Source of the DNA: Fragilaria crotonensis
Lineage: Eukaryota > Bacillariophyta > Fragilariophyceae > Fragilariales > Fragilariaceae
Assembly (NCBI GenBank): GCA_022925895.1
Contig: JAKSYS010000038.1
Span: 116,161 to 180,160, forward strand
Length of the DNA stretch: 64,000 nucleotides
Reading direction: 5' to 3'
The notes beneath the pieces are model-generated. The model was not told the DNA's origin. It worked only from the letters and a program-made list of their open reading frames with translations, and searched no databases. Position 1 is the stretch's first letter. Each line of letters begins with the position of its first letter. Below are positions 1-11,095 of this stretch, piece by piece. Made by a program: the position numbers and the translations under genes.

Positions 1-136
1 ACTTGGGTCTTCCATCGGCGAAGGCCGCCACTCTCTCCGGCGAACTACAACCAACACTCATTTTCCAAGTTCATTTAGAGGCAACGACAATATGAATTAT
101 CTACTTACTCCTAGCATGAATTACAAAAAAAGGCAT

Positions 137-925
137 TCAAGTTCCACCTAGTCGCTGTCCGCCGGAACCCCAATCATGGCCTCCACCACCCCGTGGTGCT
201 GTAGCACCACCAATACCAGCCACGCCAACGCGTGGTCCTGCATGCGCTGCTGGTGCTACCGGCGGCGCTGGTGGAGCATAGATACCCACACCCATTTGAT
301 CAATAAGAAATTGGGGCGTCGTCAAGACATCCTTGCCGTAGACGTGAGGGACCACATCGACCAAAAAGTAGTATATATGGCCCACAATAATTCCGTGAAT
401 GATATAGAGATAGGAATTCCCCATGAACAAGGCTATAACTACGTTCACAAATGGCACGAAGACGGCTTTGAAGGGAATACCCCAAATGTTGGCGATGGTG
501 GCGGGGTGACGCTTGGACCAAATGTACACGACATAGTGAATCAAATTACCGCACATGAGCATTCCTGAAATGGGGACAATCATATTCATCAACGGCTGGG
601 TCACCATCATGGTAACGGCGCCGAAAATCAACATGAAGAGGTAGTCCGCCGACCCACCACCCGCGCCGGTGTTGAAGGGACCGCTTGATTCGTATCTTTG
701 CGAAAAGGACATTAACAGGTAAAGAAGCATGAGAGTGGGGAACGAGAAAGGTCCAGCATAGCAGAAGCTCGTAAGAAGACGCCATATTTCAAACCTGTGC
801 TTGACGTTTCCCCAACTTAACACGAAGTTCATGGGAGATACAATGCCCATGTTACCGGCAAAAGTCAGGAGCAGCGTTAAACCGAACCAATATTGAGTCA
901 CAATGGGGAGAGATTGGAACCATTC
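137..925 (-). CDS. Derlin (Der1-like ER-associated degradation membrane protein)
   Basis: Derlins are rhomboid-like pseudoproteases of the ER membrane that help retrotranslocate misfolded proteins; diatoms also have a version in the plastid SELMA import system. The product shows the family pattern: an N-terminal LPIVTQYWFG stretch, WRLLTSF after the first membrane segment, several hydrophobic helices (about residues 5-20, 50-66, 85-110, 140-175) and a Gly/Pro-rich cytosolic tail ending GGQRLGGT. No clear bipartite plastid presequence is visible, so the ER form is more likely, but the 5' exon is missing. The longest simple ORF would begin with GTG at 901. In frame upstream the homology continues (EWFQSLPIV) to an acceptor, TCGTAG, preceded by a CTAAT branch-like site and a pyrimidine tract. 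The true start is therefore in an exon upstream of 928 that I could not place. Confidence 0.85.
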   Translation of the reverse strand, partial: EWFQSLPIVTQYWFGLTLLLTFAGNMGIVSPMNFVLSWGNVKHRFEIWRLLTSFCYAGPFSFPTLMLLYLLMSFSQRYESSGPFNTGAGGGSADYLFMLIFGAVTMMVTQPLMNMIVPISGMLMCGNLIHYVVYIWSKRHPATIANIWGIPFKAVFVPFVNVVIALFMGNSYLYIIHGIIVGHIYYFLVDVVPHVYGKDVLTTPQFLIDQMGVGIYAPPAPPVAPAAHAGPRVGVAGIGGATAPRGGGGHDWGSGGQRLGGT

Positions 926-1677
926 CTACGATCAGAGAGAAGAGATTAGCACAAGCGCAAGACGACGGGATACGTGTGAAGCCAGCAAGGATCCTGCACG
1001 CTTGTCACAACTACAATCACCTAGCTCTGCATTTTCCTTGAGGATTCCTGTAAGAGATTTTCTTGCAAAGATGTCGAAGTTTGCCACCCACCCACCTGTG
1101 GTCCACCCCCAGCGTTATCGAAGTTGTTTACACGTTCACGGACCATGGCTGATAGTCAAATGTTTCAACGATCGCTATAGGTATCTACAATCTGCAATGA
1201 GAAAGCTGATGACCTGGAATCTGGAGCGCTCCACTGCCCCCCTCCCCCCTTTTCAACAAACTCCTATTCTTGTACTGGAGTGTGTCTTACTTATACCTAT
1301 TAACTTGTGCATTGTACGGTAGAGAGTATTGTACCTGGTATCATACCTGGTACGAGTACCGTGGACACCAGCACCACCTCTCTGGGTCAACTCAGGTAGT
1401 AGTACTGGGTACTGGAGGACCGAGTAGGCTATCTCTATCATAGTAGAAAGTCTACTAGAGTCTACAGAAAAGTACGACCTACTCGAGTACCATCGATGAC
1501 GTGCTTCGTCATTCCCACAAACGGGTCTACGATAGTCTGCATACCGCGTTTCGAAGTTCCAAATCCGTTTTTGTCAAAACAGAGGACTAAAAACAATATC
1601 TCAACATCACATCATCGCCTTCAGTGTGTTTAGGATCTATGAAAGGCGTTTACGTTCATCATCATTTAAACACAATC
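926..1677. other. Intergenic region between divergent genes
   Basis: Presumed shared 5' region of the derlin gene (-) and the DUF1350 gene (+), also holding the unplaced first derlin exon. From about 1320 to 1500 it is packed with GTAC/GTACC motifs and partial palindromes such as GGTATCATACCTGGTACG. No convincing RNA gene or extra ORF was seen. Confidence 0.5.
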
Positions 1678-2934
1678 ATGCGTCCAGCGCCCTCACACAT
1701 CGCTCTCTTCCTCATGACCTTTGTGGTTGTTATGATTGAGGGCTCGGAGGCCTTTCTTCCTCACACCTCGCACAAAGTAAGAGCGTTGACATTGCTACGT
1801 GGAGGTTCTGAAAACCCCATTAATAGTGGCGAGTTGGTGTCTACGCTGGCGAAACTCGACCAGCAATGGAATATTCAACAATCTCAGCCTCGTTCTCCCA
1901 AGAGTCGTTGGACCAAGATCATGCTCGACGCTGAGGACGCCGATGTTGGCGCGGTGGATCCACAACAAGTTGCTGTGAATCAAGGACAACAAGATTTTGT
2001 ATACCTCCTCGAACCACCCAGTCTTCCTTCGTGTGTCATTGTTTTCTTAGGCGGTGCTGGATTGGGTCAATATCCTCACATCGCATACAATGAACTATTG
2101 TTGCGAGTTAGTGACAAACTCAATGCTGCTGTTATAGCAGCACCTTATACGGTGGGACTTGATCATTTTGGTATTGCCAAACAGGCTGGTGAGAAGCTTC
2201 GGAAGGGCATTGTTGCGTGCCAAGATGATAAGCAGTATTCTCAAACTCTTCCCATTTATTGCTTTGGTCATTCGCTGGGATGTAAACTGCAATCCATCTA
2301 CATGGCTGCGACATCGCAGGACTTCGACGGAGTTGGGTTTATTTCCTTCAACAACTTTTCATTCTCTCAAACTATTGGCATGGCTAGAGACTTTGCAGAC
2401 CAACTTCGACAGGCATCTAACAAGCAGAATGCCGGTATTCCTGGGTCTGCAGAAGGGGTATTAAATCAGCTCTTTGGTCTCGCAGAGACGGCAGTCAGTG
2501 CTATCGGTCTTGATTTTACGCCAACTCCGGAAGACATGCGCCGACTGCTGCAGCTCAAATATGCCGACGGGTGGAAACCCAAGACACGACTCTTTTGCTT
2601 CGATGACGATACCTTGGACAGCACCCCTGACTTTATCACCAGTTGCGGCAGTGCTGTTTCCGTGTCGTGTTTGCCGGGCAATCACTTGACTCCTGTCTAT
2701 TTGCAAATAAAGCTGGAGGACTACATGACGGAACTACCAGAGGAAGCACGAGCGATGGCTTCACAAGCTATGGACGGTTTTCAGGGCGTATCATTTGGCA
2801 ATGAAGAGGAGTTGAATGTACTGGTGGACGAGATGTGTAGCTTTGTCTTGGGAAAACCACCGTCGCGACGACCTGGGACGGTCGATAGCCCACTGATTGA
2901 AGGCAACATGGGAGAAGCAGCGAAGAATCGGTAG
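1678..2934 (+). CDS. DUF1350-family alpha/beta-hydrolase-like protein, probably plastid-targeted
   Basis: Resembles the DUF1350 family of cyanobacteria, algae and plants, which has an alpha/beta hydrolase-like fold and no firmly assigned reaction. The diagnostic core is present: VFLGGAGLGQYPHIAY, then AAPYTVGLDHFGIA and the nucleophile-elbow-like FGHSLGCKLQ, followed by a conserved hydrophobic region with FISFNNFSF. The frame is open from a GTG at 1624 and has ATGs at 1639 and 1678. I chose 1678 because it begins a clean signal peptide ending in GSEAFLPH. That Phe-containing site resembles the diatom ASAFAP plastid-import motif, so plastid targeting is inferred. The C-terminus is hydrophilic and basic. 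About 418 residues, single exon. Confidence 0.75.
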   Translation: MRPAPSHIALFLMTFVVVMIEGSEAFLPHTSHKVRALTLLRGGSENPINSGELVSTLAKLDQQWNIQQSQPRSPKSRWTKIMLDAEDADVGAVDPQQVAVNQGQQDFVYLLEPPSLPSCVIVFLGGAGLGQYPHIAYNELLLRVSDKLNAAVIAAPYTVGLDHFGIAKQAGEKLRKGIVACQDDKQYSQTLPIYCFGHSLGCKLQSIYMAATSQDFDGVGFISFNNFSFSQTIGMARDFADQLRQASNKQNAGIPGSAEGVLNQLFGLAETAVSAIGLDFTPTPEDMRRLLQLKYADGWKPKTRLFCFDDDTLDSTPDFITSCGSAVSVSCLPGNHLTPVYLQIKLEDYMTELPEEARAMASQAMDGFQGVSFGNEEELNVLVDEMCSFVLGKPPSRRPGTVDSPLIEGNMGEAAKNR

Positions 2935-3228
2935 TCCATGTTGACCGTCATGGATGGAGGATGATTATTCCTCGGTACTAATACTACGATAGCGCAATGT
3001 TGGTTTTGCAATACTACCAGTAGGTTTTCACCATTCAAATGAGACGAGGGACCAGTTCCGAAGAACCCGTGGTCGATGTCATTAGGGAAAGTGCCAGCGA
3101 TTACAGTTCTCTACTTCGAGCACCAGACTTCTATACTCGTGCCACTTGAAGAACAGAATATGAACAGGAAAGGAGAATTTCTAGACCAAATCGCAACTAA
3201 AAGTGAAAACAATTGCCGCCTTGACGTA

Positions 3229-5638
3229 CTAGGCTTCAGCTTGCTCGTCGTCGCCATACTCGCGCTCAAGTCGATCCTTCAGCAAAATTCCGTTTATGAG
3301 CTTCTTCCAGCGGCGGAGAATTCGTCTTTGCGATTCGTCGTGTTCCTGCTCCAATACATGACGTTCATATTCCCTGTATGCCTCCTTGAGAATTTCCACA
3401 CTGTGTTGATGCACAACAATTCCACGGATCGTTGGGGTTCGGTTGCCTCCGTGACCTTCGAAGCCCAGCAAACAAGGAGCATAGGGACTGTGGTTTGTCA
3501 GACTATGTCATAGAAACGAGACCGGCGAGATAGAGAGCATTGATGGCATACAGCACTTACATTTCCAACTTTTTGGCCACGAGGGCAATGCGAGGTCGAT
3601 CTACGTGGACTAGCCCTGGGTTCAGCAGAGCCAACTCGATATTTCGATATTCATTAACAGGAATCTTATCGTCAGGACCGACAAATGCCGGTGACCAAGG
3701 CTCGGTCTGCCAAAAAGCAAATAAATCATCCATTCCGTCATTTTCCGGAGCGGATCCCACCGCAATCTGCTTCTCGCGAAAGTCTTCGCTGCCGTCGTTG
3801 TGCGTACCCACTCCGTACGTTGCCAACGGCTGAAACCCAGTCGGCGTAACCTTCTTGCGCGCTTTGACTCGCTTGATTGGTTTCTCGCCATCCTTGACTT
3901 TGCGTCCTCATAAAGCCACTTCTGGCAACCTTAGCGGTACTTACATCACTGCGTCGATAAACGACCTCACCTTTGAACATTCCACAAATGCGAGTCGTAG
4001 CGTCAGGAGCCAACACCTCGTGCACACCCAATTGGGATGATAAGGCAAAAACAGAATGACTTGCAAAGCCTATCTTATTTGTAGGCATAACTTCCTGAAT
4101 ACCTGCGACCGTCAGGTCGAGCTTTCTTCGGCAGCAATCTCGTCGTCGATCATACTCCCGTTTGCGCAGACACCTACGTCGTGGTCAACGTCAATGGCTT
4201 CCGATGTATTGCGTCCTGACTTATCTCTCCATTTCCTCTGTTTCGAAGATGCACCACCGACGCTGTTGAGAGTATGAATGGTTTCCCCAAACCATATGTG
4301 GCAGTCTTCGCCCCGGGCTCTCTGAGATTCTGACCAACTATTTGCATATCTTGGCGTCACATCCGTCAATCGGCATGCCAGAGTGTCTTCGTCCAGCATC
4401 AAATGCTCCACGCCCAGGGTGTATACAACCGGCAAACGCCGTTTGAGATTTAGGGTTGCTGCTTTCTTGGTAGCATACCACCGAGCTTCAACAAAACGAG
4501 GCTCATCGATCCACTCCTGTTGGATGTCCACGTGTACCCACTTTCGTTTGTCCGAGGCTTGGCACAAAACTTCCACCCACGCCAGAGATGAATTGCCATC
4601 ATCGGATGATGCATCTTCCCTGGGAGCCTTTTCTGGCTTCCCGTCGCACGACTTGAATCGTTTGGACTTGCCCAGAAACGCTTGAAAAACGTTGACATCC
4701 AGCGCCAGAAGTGGGTGGTCCACGTCCAAGTCTTGACGAACGGGATCCAGAACTACCACAAAGCGCGCTCTCCACCCAAGTGATCGGATCATTGCCACCA
4801 AGAGTTGTACCTTGTCGGTGTATGTCATGACAGACTTGTCATTTACCAGCTGCGGGTCCTCGTCATGGCTGGTCGATAGATAGGAACAAAGCCTAGTCAG
4901 TTTGAGCGGCGTGCTGTCACCATGGCCGAGCGTCTTGGGAAAGGCCTTCGAGCCTGATGCGCATCGCCGTAGGGAGCCATTGCGCGGAGCGCCAGCAGCT
5001 GCGTTGGCCCGAAGCTTCGCTTGACGACGTACACTCACACGATTGACGAACTCAAAGAACCACAAACAGAGAGATCGTAACTGTTGAAAGCTTGGTACAA
5101 GCGTATCGGTTTCGAATCCAAGAGGAATTAAGCTGAGTGCAAGGTGCAAAATGTTGCGGTTGGAGGACGCCTTGGACAGTAGAACTGCGCGACTCGCTAG
5201 CGCCAGAAGGTGTGCTTTGTGAATATTCTTGAGAAGCTCACCCAAGTCAGAAGATAAAGCTGCATTGCGATAAGCCTTCCTGTTTCTCTTCCGACTTGTT
5301 TTTCCAGTTTTGTCCCCTTTCCTTCGACCTGGCTGGTCCATCGTGATTGTGACAGGTCTAAGTTCAAAGGCACCACCTTGCTTGGAATCACTTTCGCCGC
5401 TGTCGAGGTCATCAACGTCGTCTGCATCCTCCCAATCGATGCCTTCATCGTCCGAAAAGTTTTCTGTGGAGGGAGTTGCAAGAGCGGCAGCTACTGGTGT
5501 GCAATCCCTTTCTCGGAACTTGGAATCGTCTTGCAGTGGGGAACCAATGCTTGGAAAAGGCTCTATTAGATTGTGGTTCTCCTCGTCGTTCTCCTCCTCC
5601 AATTCGTCTTCCGACGATAAATTCCAGTGAAAACTCAT
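3229..5638 (-). CDS. XPC/Rad4 nucleotide-excision-repair damage sensor (frame disrupted)
   Basis: XPC/Rad4 recognises helix-distorting DNA lesions and starts global-genome excision repair. The N-terminal 500 residues (5638-4112) have an acidic start and the Rad4 transglutaminase-like region, with MIRSLGWRARFVVVLDPVRQ and later RRLPVVYTLGVEHLMLDEDT. BHD1 follows in another frame (4088 downward: MPTNKIGFASHSVFAL, then GEVVYRRSDV). BHD2 (GRKVKDGEKPIKRV, GFQPLATYGVGTHND) is in a third frame. After an intron at 3488-3560 (GTAAGT donor, CAG acceptor) BHD3 reads IPYAPCLLGFEGHGGNRTP and ends at 3229. The breaks near 4124 and 3905-3920 fit one-base losses: an added A at 4124 gives a seamless EEKLDL. 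An alternative 64-nt intron would restore BHD2 but delete the conserved VYRRSDV. Family identity is firm; the exact exon structure is not. Confidence 0.85.
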
Positions 5639-6254
5639 GGCTAGGGGTTGCTAGTAGCACGAGAAGGGAGGTATCTTTATCAACGTTCTAAACCACTTTG
5701 TACAGTGCTGTCAAAGTCGGGTTGAAGTACTTCATCTTGTGTTCAGGGACCGTCACCGTGAAGTTGTGGTGGGAGGTCGGAGGCAAGTTCTTTGCATAGT
5801 CTGCTCCGCTACAGTACCAGGTATCAGTAGGCAAGTACGGTAGGCAGCTACGCGGATCACTCATATCTCATATGTCATATGTATTACTCTCATACAGATC
5901 ATAGTGCACAACGAGCAGGATCCAGATGCTGGGCAACCCCAATGGAGCAAAGGTACCTGGTACTCGTAGCAGGTCCTCTCCATGGTGTTGGAGCAGGACA
6001 AACCCGCTCTCCACACCATGGGGGAAACAGCCCTCCCCAAGCTACGATAGGGCTTTGTTTCGATGACTTGTAGGAACCAATGCAAGAACAAGTCGTAACT
6101 GATCCGAAGTGCAAACATTATGACAGCTGCGACGTCGCAGAAAGCATCAAAAACTACTGATTACTGACCCCCGCCCCCTCTTATATCTAGATCAAGCCAC
6201 GTTCGTTCCCTGACCGTGTCTCCACACCCCTGATTATGGAAGTTTCCGTCTCTT
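5639..6254. other. Intergenic region upstream of the XPC gene
   Basis: Lies between two minus-strand genes and should contain the XPC promoter and the 3' end of the GPR89-like gene. It holds GTAC-type motifs (GGTACCTGGTACTCG near 5955), a short palindromic ATATCTCATATGTCATATG near 5864 and a CCCCCGCCCC tract near 6170. No further gene was seen. Confidence 0.5.
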
Positions 6255-8018
6255 TTAACAGACGTCCGCAATTCCAACGCTTGCGACGCCCTCATCGTCA
6301 CCGTATCGCTTCGTGTTTTGTCGCTGAATTCCGAAAAGGAGACTCAAAACCATCGCACTTATTCCCGCTGAACCACAAAAGACTAGATTGACCACTGGGG
6401 TGCGAATGGTGTATTCCATCCCTCCAAGGGCCCCTGCAAAACTGGTTCGGTATTGTAAAGGCAAATTCATTTTCGTCAACACCACGCACGATAAGAAATA
6501 GCATCCAGTCAGAGCTGCGAGAACCTGTGAATGGATTTTGTAGTGAGCCGAATCTCCTAAAAACCCGTCGGAGGTTCGGGGCCGTTGGATGCAACACCTG
6601 CGATAAATCAAAATGAATCGACGATTGACAGCTGATACCGTTCGCAGAAAGCTTCGAATTTGCGACGCGCTCAATATCGCCGTCAGCATTAAGGAGATTC
6701 CTTGTGACAGCGTGTTGTAGTCTTGGGTGCTCACGAAATTATGGCCCGTCAGCCAAAGTAGTGTTGAAGTAATTGGATCTTCTTGCTCTGGCTTTGGCCC
6801 AATGTTTTCTAGCAGAATGCTCCTGCTTGCCGTGTAAAGTCGGATCAGCAACACCACAGAAAAGAGACAACCGGCATACGAACGAACTTTCCCCCACATT
6901 GTTCGCGCACTACTTGCTTGTTCTTGAGCATGCTTCATTTCCAATATGTCTTCCTTGAGTTCCTCAATCAAGGTATCTAGGAATTCAATCTCGTCCTGCA
7001 GGGCTCGTTTCCGTCTCGATGACTCATCAGAGTTGAAGTCAGAAAAAGTAATCTTTCCACTGACTGCCCGTCGTCTGGAAACAGAGGAATCTCCAATTCC
7101 GGAAGAATTGTGAGAATCTGATTGTAGCTCAGCAATTTTGGACTCCATGCTTTTTGCGGAGTGGCGCAGTTCCATTTCAGCCTTCGCTATAATTTCGGGT
7201 CGAACAGACTCCAAGAATATGCCCGACAGACATGAATAAGGCAAAGAAACACTTCCAAAGCCATTGAGCGATGATGAAATGAGCAGTCCAATGGCACATA
7301 GCCATGATACGACGGATGCCAGAACATGAGTCTCCCGACTGTGCAAACGAATCACCAACGATCCAAGAGTTTGTAAGAAGAATAAGGTTGTCATGATTCC
7401 ACAGATTCCACCAAGAACAATACATCCAAAAGGAATTGAGGATGCTTGCAGTTTTGAATGAGGCAAAGTTTTGACACCATGCCGCGAACCATCGTGATGG
7501 CTGTTGTTGTTCGTCATGATCAAAACTGGTTCCTTGACAAACAGACGTTGAAAATGACGCTGTCCAATGCGAAGCAATGGAACCATCACGATTCGCGTGC
7601 ATATGGAGAGGATGAGGAGCGTGAATTGCCAAGTGTAACGAATCCACCACGGAGATTTCCATCGTTTCGAATACTTCTTATCATCGGCATCGTCCTTGCC
7701 ATGTTCCGCTGCAATCTGGAAAACTTGACCACCGACGCTGCCAGGCAAAATTATGACGATCCCCACTACAAAAATCCAGAGAACAATTGCATACGCTCCC
7801 ATCACTGTAAGGTTCCCACTCGAACTCAGGACATGTTCCAATTCGTCGCGACTTAGGAAGGCGAGCCAGTTCGATGGGGCGACTTCTATTATCGACAAAG
7901 AGAACAACGCCAGCGACAATCCCAATGCCAACCGAACGGACTTGGAAGACTGAACATTATCTTGAATGGGTAAGAAGGTGCCTAGTCCACCAGAGGCTAC
8001 TAGAAGGAATACATCCAT
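6255..8018 (-). CDS. GPR89/GTG-type Golgi pH regulator (multi-pass anion channel-like protein)
   Basis: The GPHR/GTG/COLD1 family comprises eight- to nine-helix membrane proteins described as Golgi acid-regulating anion channels in animals and G-protein-linked receptors in plants. The 587-residue product has the expected layout: about five hydrophobic segments in the first 260 residues, a conserved SLNGFGSVSLPYSCLSGIF at about residues 245-265, a central charged coiled region (about 280-375) with the acidic EIEFLDTLIEELKEDI stretch, then further membrane segments. The GFG-x-V-x-x-PY signature is the strongest family marker. Single exon, ATG at 8018. No presequence is visible, which fits Golgi or endomembrane location. 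The sequence shows nothing of its regulation. Confidence 0.8.
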   Translation of the reverse strand: MDVFLLVASGGLGTFLPIQDNVQSSKSVRLALGLSLALFSLSIIEVAPSNWLAFLSRDELEHVLSSSGNLTVMGAYAIVLWIFVVGIVIILPGSVGGQVFQIAAEHGKDDADDKKYSKRWKSPWWIRYTWQFTLLILSICTRIVMVPLLRIGQRHFQRLFVKEPVLIMTNNNSHHDGSRHGVKTLPHSKLQASSIPFGCIVLGGICGIMTTLFFLQTLGSLVIRLHSRETHVLASVVSWLCAIGLLISSSLNGFGSVSLPYSCLSGIFLESVRPEIIAKAEMELRHSAKSMESKIAELQSDSHNSSGIGDSSVSRRRAVSGKITFSDFNSDESSRRKRALQDEIEFLDTLIEELKEDILEMKHAQEQASSARTMWGKVRSYAGCLFSVVLLIRLYTASRSILLENIGPKPEQEDPITSTLLWLTGHNFVSTQDYNTLSQGISLMLTAILSASQIRSFLRTVSAVNRRFILIYRRCCIQRPRTSDGFLGDSAHYKIHSQVLAALTGCYFLSCVVLTKMNLPLQYRTSFAGALGGMEYTIRTPVVNLVFCGSAGISAMVLSLLFGIQRQNTKRYGDDEGVASVGIADVC

Positions 8019-9327
8019 GTTGACAACAACCTGAAGCTCCGAATGCAGGAATGTCGTGCTCGTTTGATGGGAATAAAAGCGCGCACTTTTCTAACCTCCT
8101 TCGACGAACAACGAACTTTTTTCCTGTCGCCGCGTTCAGTACTATTGCCTATTGCCCCCGGCCCCCAGCGGTATGCATATGATACCAAAACAATTTATAT
8201 GTGGCGTGTACTGTACACTATGCTGCAAGGACTACATTACGTTACTCCAGTATGCAAGTGAGTAATCTAACGGGAGTGCACGTACGTTGGAAAAGGGGCA
8301 ATCCACTGTGTCTTCTTACAAGTACGAGTACCGGTACAGTAGATAGATAAGCAACTATGAAAAACACTGAAACGTCCCTGTGCTTTATTTCCAATTTCTG
8401 GCTTTGTAATCGGAGTAAAAGTTGGTCATTTCATTTGCACATGATGTGTATATTGTGTGCATACATCACCATCGCACACTCTCTATTCACATAATTACTA
8501 CCGGTAGGATATACAGTAACGCCTTGAAAGGTGCATAATAATGTATTTCCAACGCAGTGATGATCGAATTTCGAGTGGTGCACAGAAAGTTCCCGTACCG
8601 TGCTGTTTCCCGAAATGATGGACCTCATGAAATGACGAAGAGTTATAGAGTTGCGGTCCTGCAAACGATGCACCGACCCCTTGTACTGGTAGAGCCCTGA
8701 CTCCTGACCTGTCTGACCATGATGGGCATTGGACGGTAGTTGAGGTCGAGGCCGCGGTTGTAACATGGTACGAAGTAAAAACCATCAACTCAGAATAGTT
8801 ATGAAGCTGTCAGTCCATGGCGAACAAGTATAATTCATAATTCCTATGCTCACTGTGTCATGGGGCGCCGTTAGCTAGAACAACCAACCCTGGTTCCAAA
8901 AGATTCGAACGAAGAGGGTTTCTCCTGTATCATCACCCTTGGTCCAAGGTGTCCACATCATGCTTGGCAACAGGAGCTGGAGTAAATGGGGTACATTAGA
9001 AGGGACTAGGTGGTGGTTTCCCATGGCTAAGAACTACCGTAACACGAACGGATGATAGGACTGACGATTCCTCCGTGCTCTGCCGATACGTATGGTACGC
9101 TAGTACTTACTATGACTCCATTGTTGCGGTCTGGTATGGACGGTACTGCAGTACACTTCAGTACACAGTTGCGATGCTTCTGATCACGGTGCACCCGGAT
9201 TTTTATATTGGGATATCAGGTGACGTGATACTGTACATGTGTGTATATATTGGTGAGGTTTTCGTCTCTCAACTCTCGACTACAGTACGACCCGCCTTCT
9301 TGCTACCTCGGTTTCAATTGCTGGATC
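8019..9327. other. Intergenic region between divergent genes
   Basis: About 1.3 kb between the GPR89-like gene (-) and the Dus gene (+). Open frames here (for example 8431-8788, -) are short, overlap each other and show no family resemblance. The sequence contains scattered TACCGGTA and GTAC motifs (near 8320-8340, 8497-8506 and 9090-9170). I see no RNA gene. Confidence 0.5.
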
Positions 9328-10845
9328 ATGAGGCTGTGGCTGACTGTCCTCGCCTTGATCACGATGCAGAGAAAGAAAGTACTTGGTCTCCAGAAACTGT
9401 TCAGCAATCAGCGATTAGTACGCACAGCACTTCATTCAACTCAAAACGACCGCAACGGTGCGATTCGACAATCCAAATATGAACAACTTATGGGAGCCAC
9501 CAAACTGTCGTTGGCGCCCATGATGGAATACACAGATAGGCACTTTAGACATGTGGTCCGTCTCATATCAAAGAGAACCCTACTGTATACAGAAATGGTG
9601 GCCGTCAATGCAATATCGCACGAACGTCGCAGCGTCCAGGAGGAATTTCGACGCGCCAACCCTCAGGCCGCTGACGAGGAAGTTCGGAAAGGCTACGATG
9701 ATTATTACCTGCGACGATACTTGGGTCAAGGTCGCATAGAACCTCTGGAGGGACCTTCGGTTTTGCAAGTGGGCGGGTCTGACCCCGAGCAGATGCGCGA
9801 CGCGGCTAGAACTGTCATGGACCTGACCGAACGTGGGATATGTGACTATACTGCTATAAATTTGAATTGCGGTTGCCCGTCACCGAAAGTGGCGGGGAAA
9901 GGATGCTTCGGAGCGGCATTGATGGAAGATGGTAAGCTCGTGTCGGAACTGACCCAAGCCCTTCACGATGGATGTGATGGTTCGCTGCCCATTACTGTGA
10001 AGTGCAGGATCGGCACCGACACAAACTCACCGTTTACGCAATTGGGCTACGCAGCGATAGATGAAAGAGACGAGTATTCCAATCTGTGTCGTTTCATTGA
10101 AGCAGTCGCATCCAATGGCATAGTAACGGATTTTTCAGTTCATGCACGACTTGCTGTGTTGACGAAGTCCTTCTCACCAGCCAACAATCGTAAGATACCT
10201 CCCCTCAAGTACCATTTGGTTCGAAGACTAGTGAAGGACTATCCAGAGCTTACATTTTCCTAAATGGTGGTCTGGAAAGCATTGCTCAAGCGCAAGTAGA
10301 GTTCGATGCATCCCCGGTTTGAAGGGTGTTATGATTGGTCGCTCGTGGGCAGCTGACCCATGGAGCTTTGCAATGGCCGATAAGCTGTTGTACGGCGAGA
10401 CGGCAAGCGCCGCGACTAATCGACTCAAGTATTGCAAGATTTTGTGAAGCACGCTGACGCTGAAGAAGAGGCTGGAGACCCAGTCAAGATTCGTCGCTTT
10501 TGATAAAGGCCATCACCCTCTATTTGCAGGTGAAGTGAATGGCAAACGCTACCGAATCGCCCTGGATGAAATTGCTGCTCTCCCAAGAAACTGCAATCAG
10601 AAGGCAAATCGTTGGTGGGATATCCTCCCCTTTCTGAGCTTATAATGAATGCGGCCATGGAAACGCTTAGCGAGGAAATTCTTTTGCGCAGCCCAGAAGA
10701 AAGTTATGAACGGTTGCTGGAGCAAGAGGAAACGAGCAGGGACGGGCGATCTCCCAATGTTGCGGAATGGCAAGAGCAAAGAAAACAACAAGACTCGTCT
10801 CGGTACGAACAGACCCTTAGCGGTGGGCTCTCTGATGCAGCATAG
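9328..10845 (+). CDS. tRNA-dihydrouridine synthase, DusA-like (six single-base frame breaks)
   Basis: Dus enzymes are flavoproteins that reduce uridines in tRNA. The intact N-terminal part shows the TIM-barrel start KLSLAPMMEYTDRHFR, TEMVAVNAI, VLQVGGSDPEQM, the catalytic-Cys region NLNCGCPSPKV and VKCRIGTD, as in DusA. The frame stops at 10261-10263, but the homology continues in shifted frames: LNGGLESIAQAQ, GLKGVMIGRSWAADPWSF, LQDFVKHADAEEEAG, LIKAITPLFAGEVNGKRYR and VGYPPLSELIMNA, to a stop at 10845. Each step is restored by one added base, at about 10260, 10312 (CCCC), 10428, 10499 (TTTT), 10517 (CCC) and 10585. ATG 9328 follows an in-frame GTG-initiated extension. The hydrophobic and then basic N-terminus suggests an organelle presequence, possibly mitochondrial. 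The cluster is more likely sequence error than a pseudogene, but this is not proven. Confidence 0.8.
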
Positions 10846-11095
10846 CTTACAGCTGATCGAATTCAGTAGTATGATACAATTATATCTTATGAACAAGATA
10901 AGAACTTAACTATCAAATTCACGATGTCGTCGTCATGATGCTGTCGGGCCCGTTGCACCTCGGATCTGCGATCCTGGCATATGAACGGAACTTTGAGTCA
11001 ATGTATGAATATGCAGGTAGTATGTACTAGACGTTAGAAATATACACAAGTCACAACAGCGGCGCTAGCGTGGTGGCCGCCATCACATGATTTGT

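Noticed and set aside
3076-3513. Plus-strand ORF of 145 codons
   Set aside because: Lies antisense to the well-supported BHD3 exon and intron of the XPC gene.
8431-8788. Two overlapping minus-strand ORFs of about 100 codons
   Set aside because: Low similarity to anything, overlapping frames, and no promoter or conserved motif; treated as chance.
9075-9482. Plus-strand ORF upstream of and overlapping the Dus gene
   Set aside because: Different frame from the conserved Dus protein and composed of GTAC-rich intergenic sequence.
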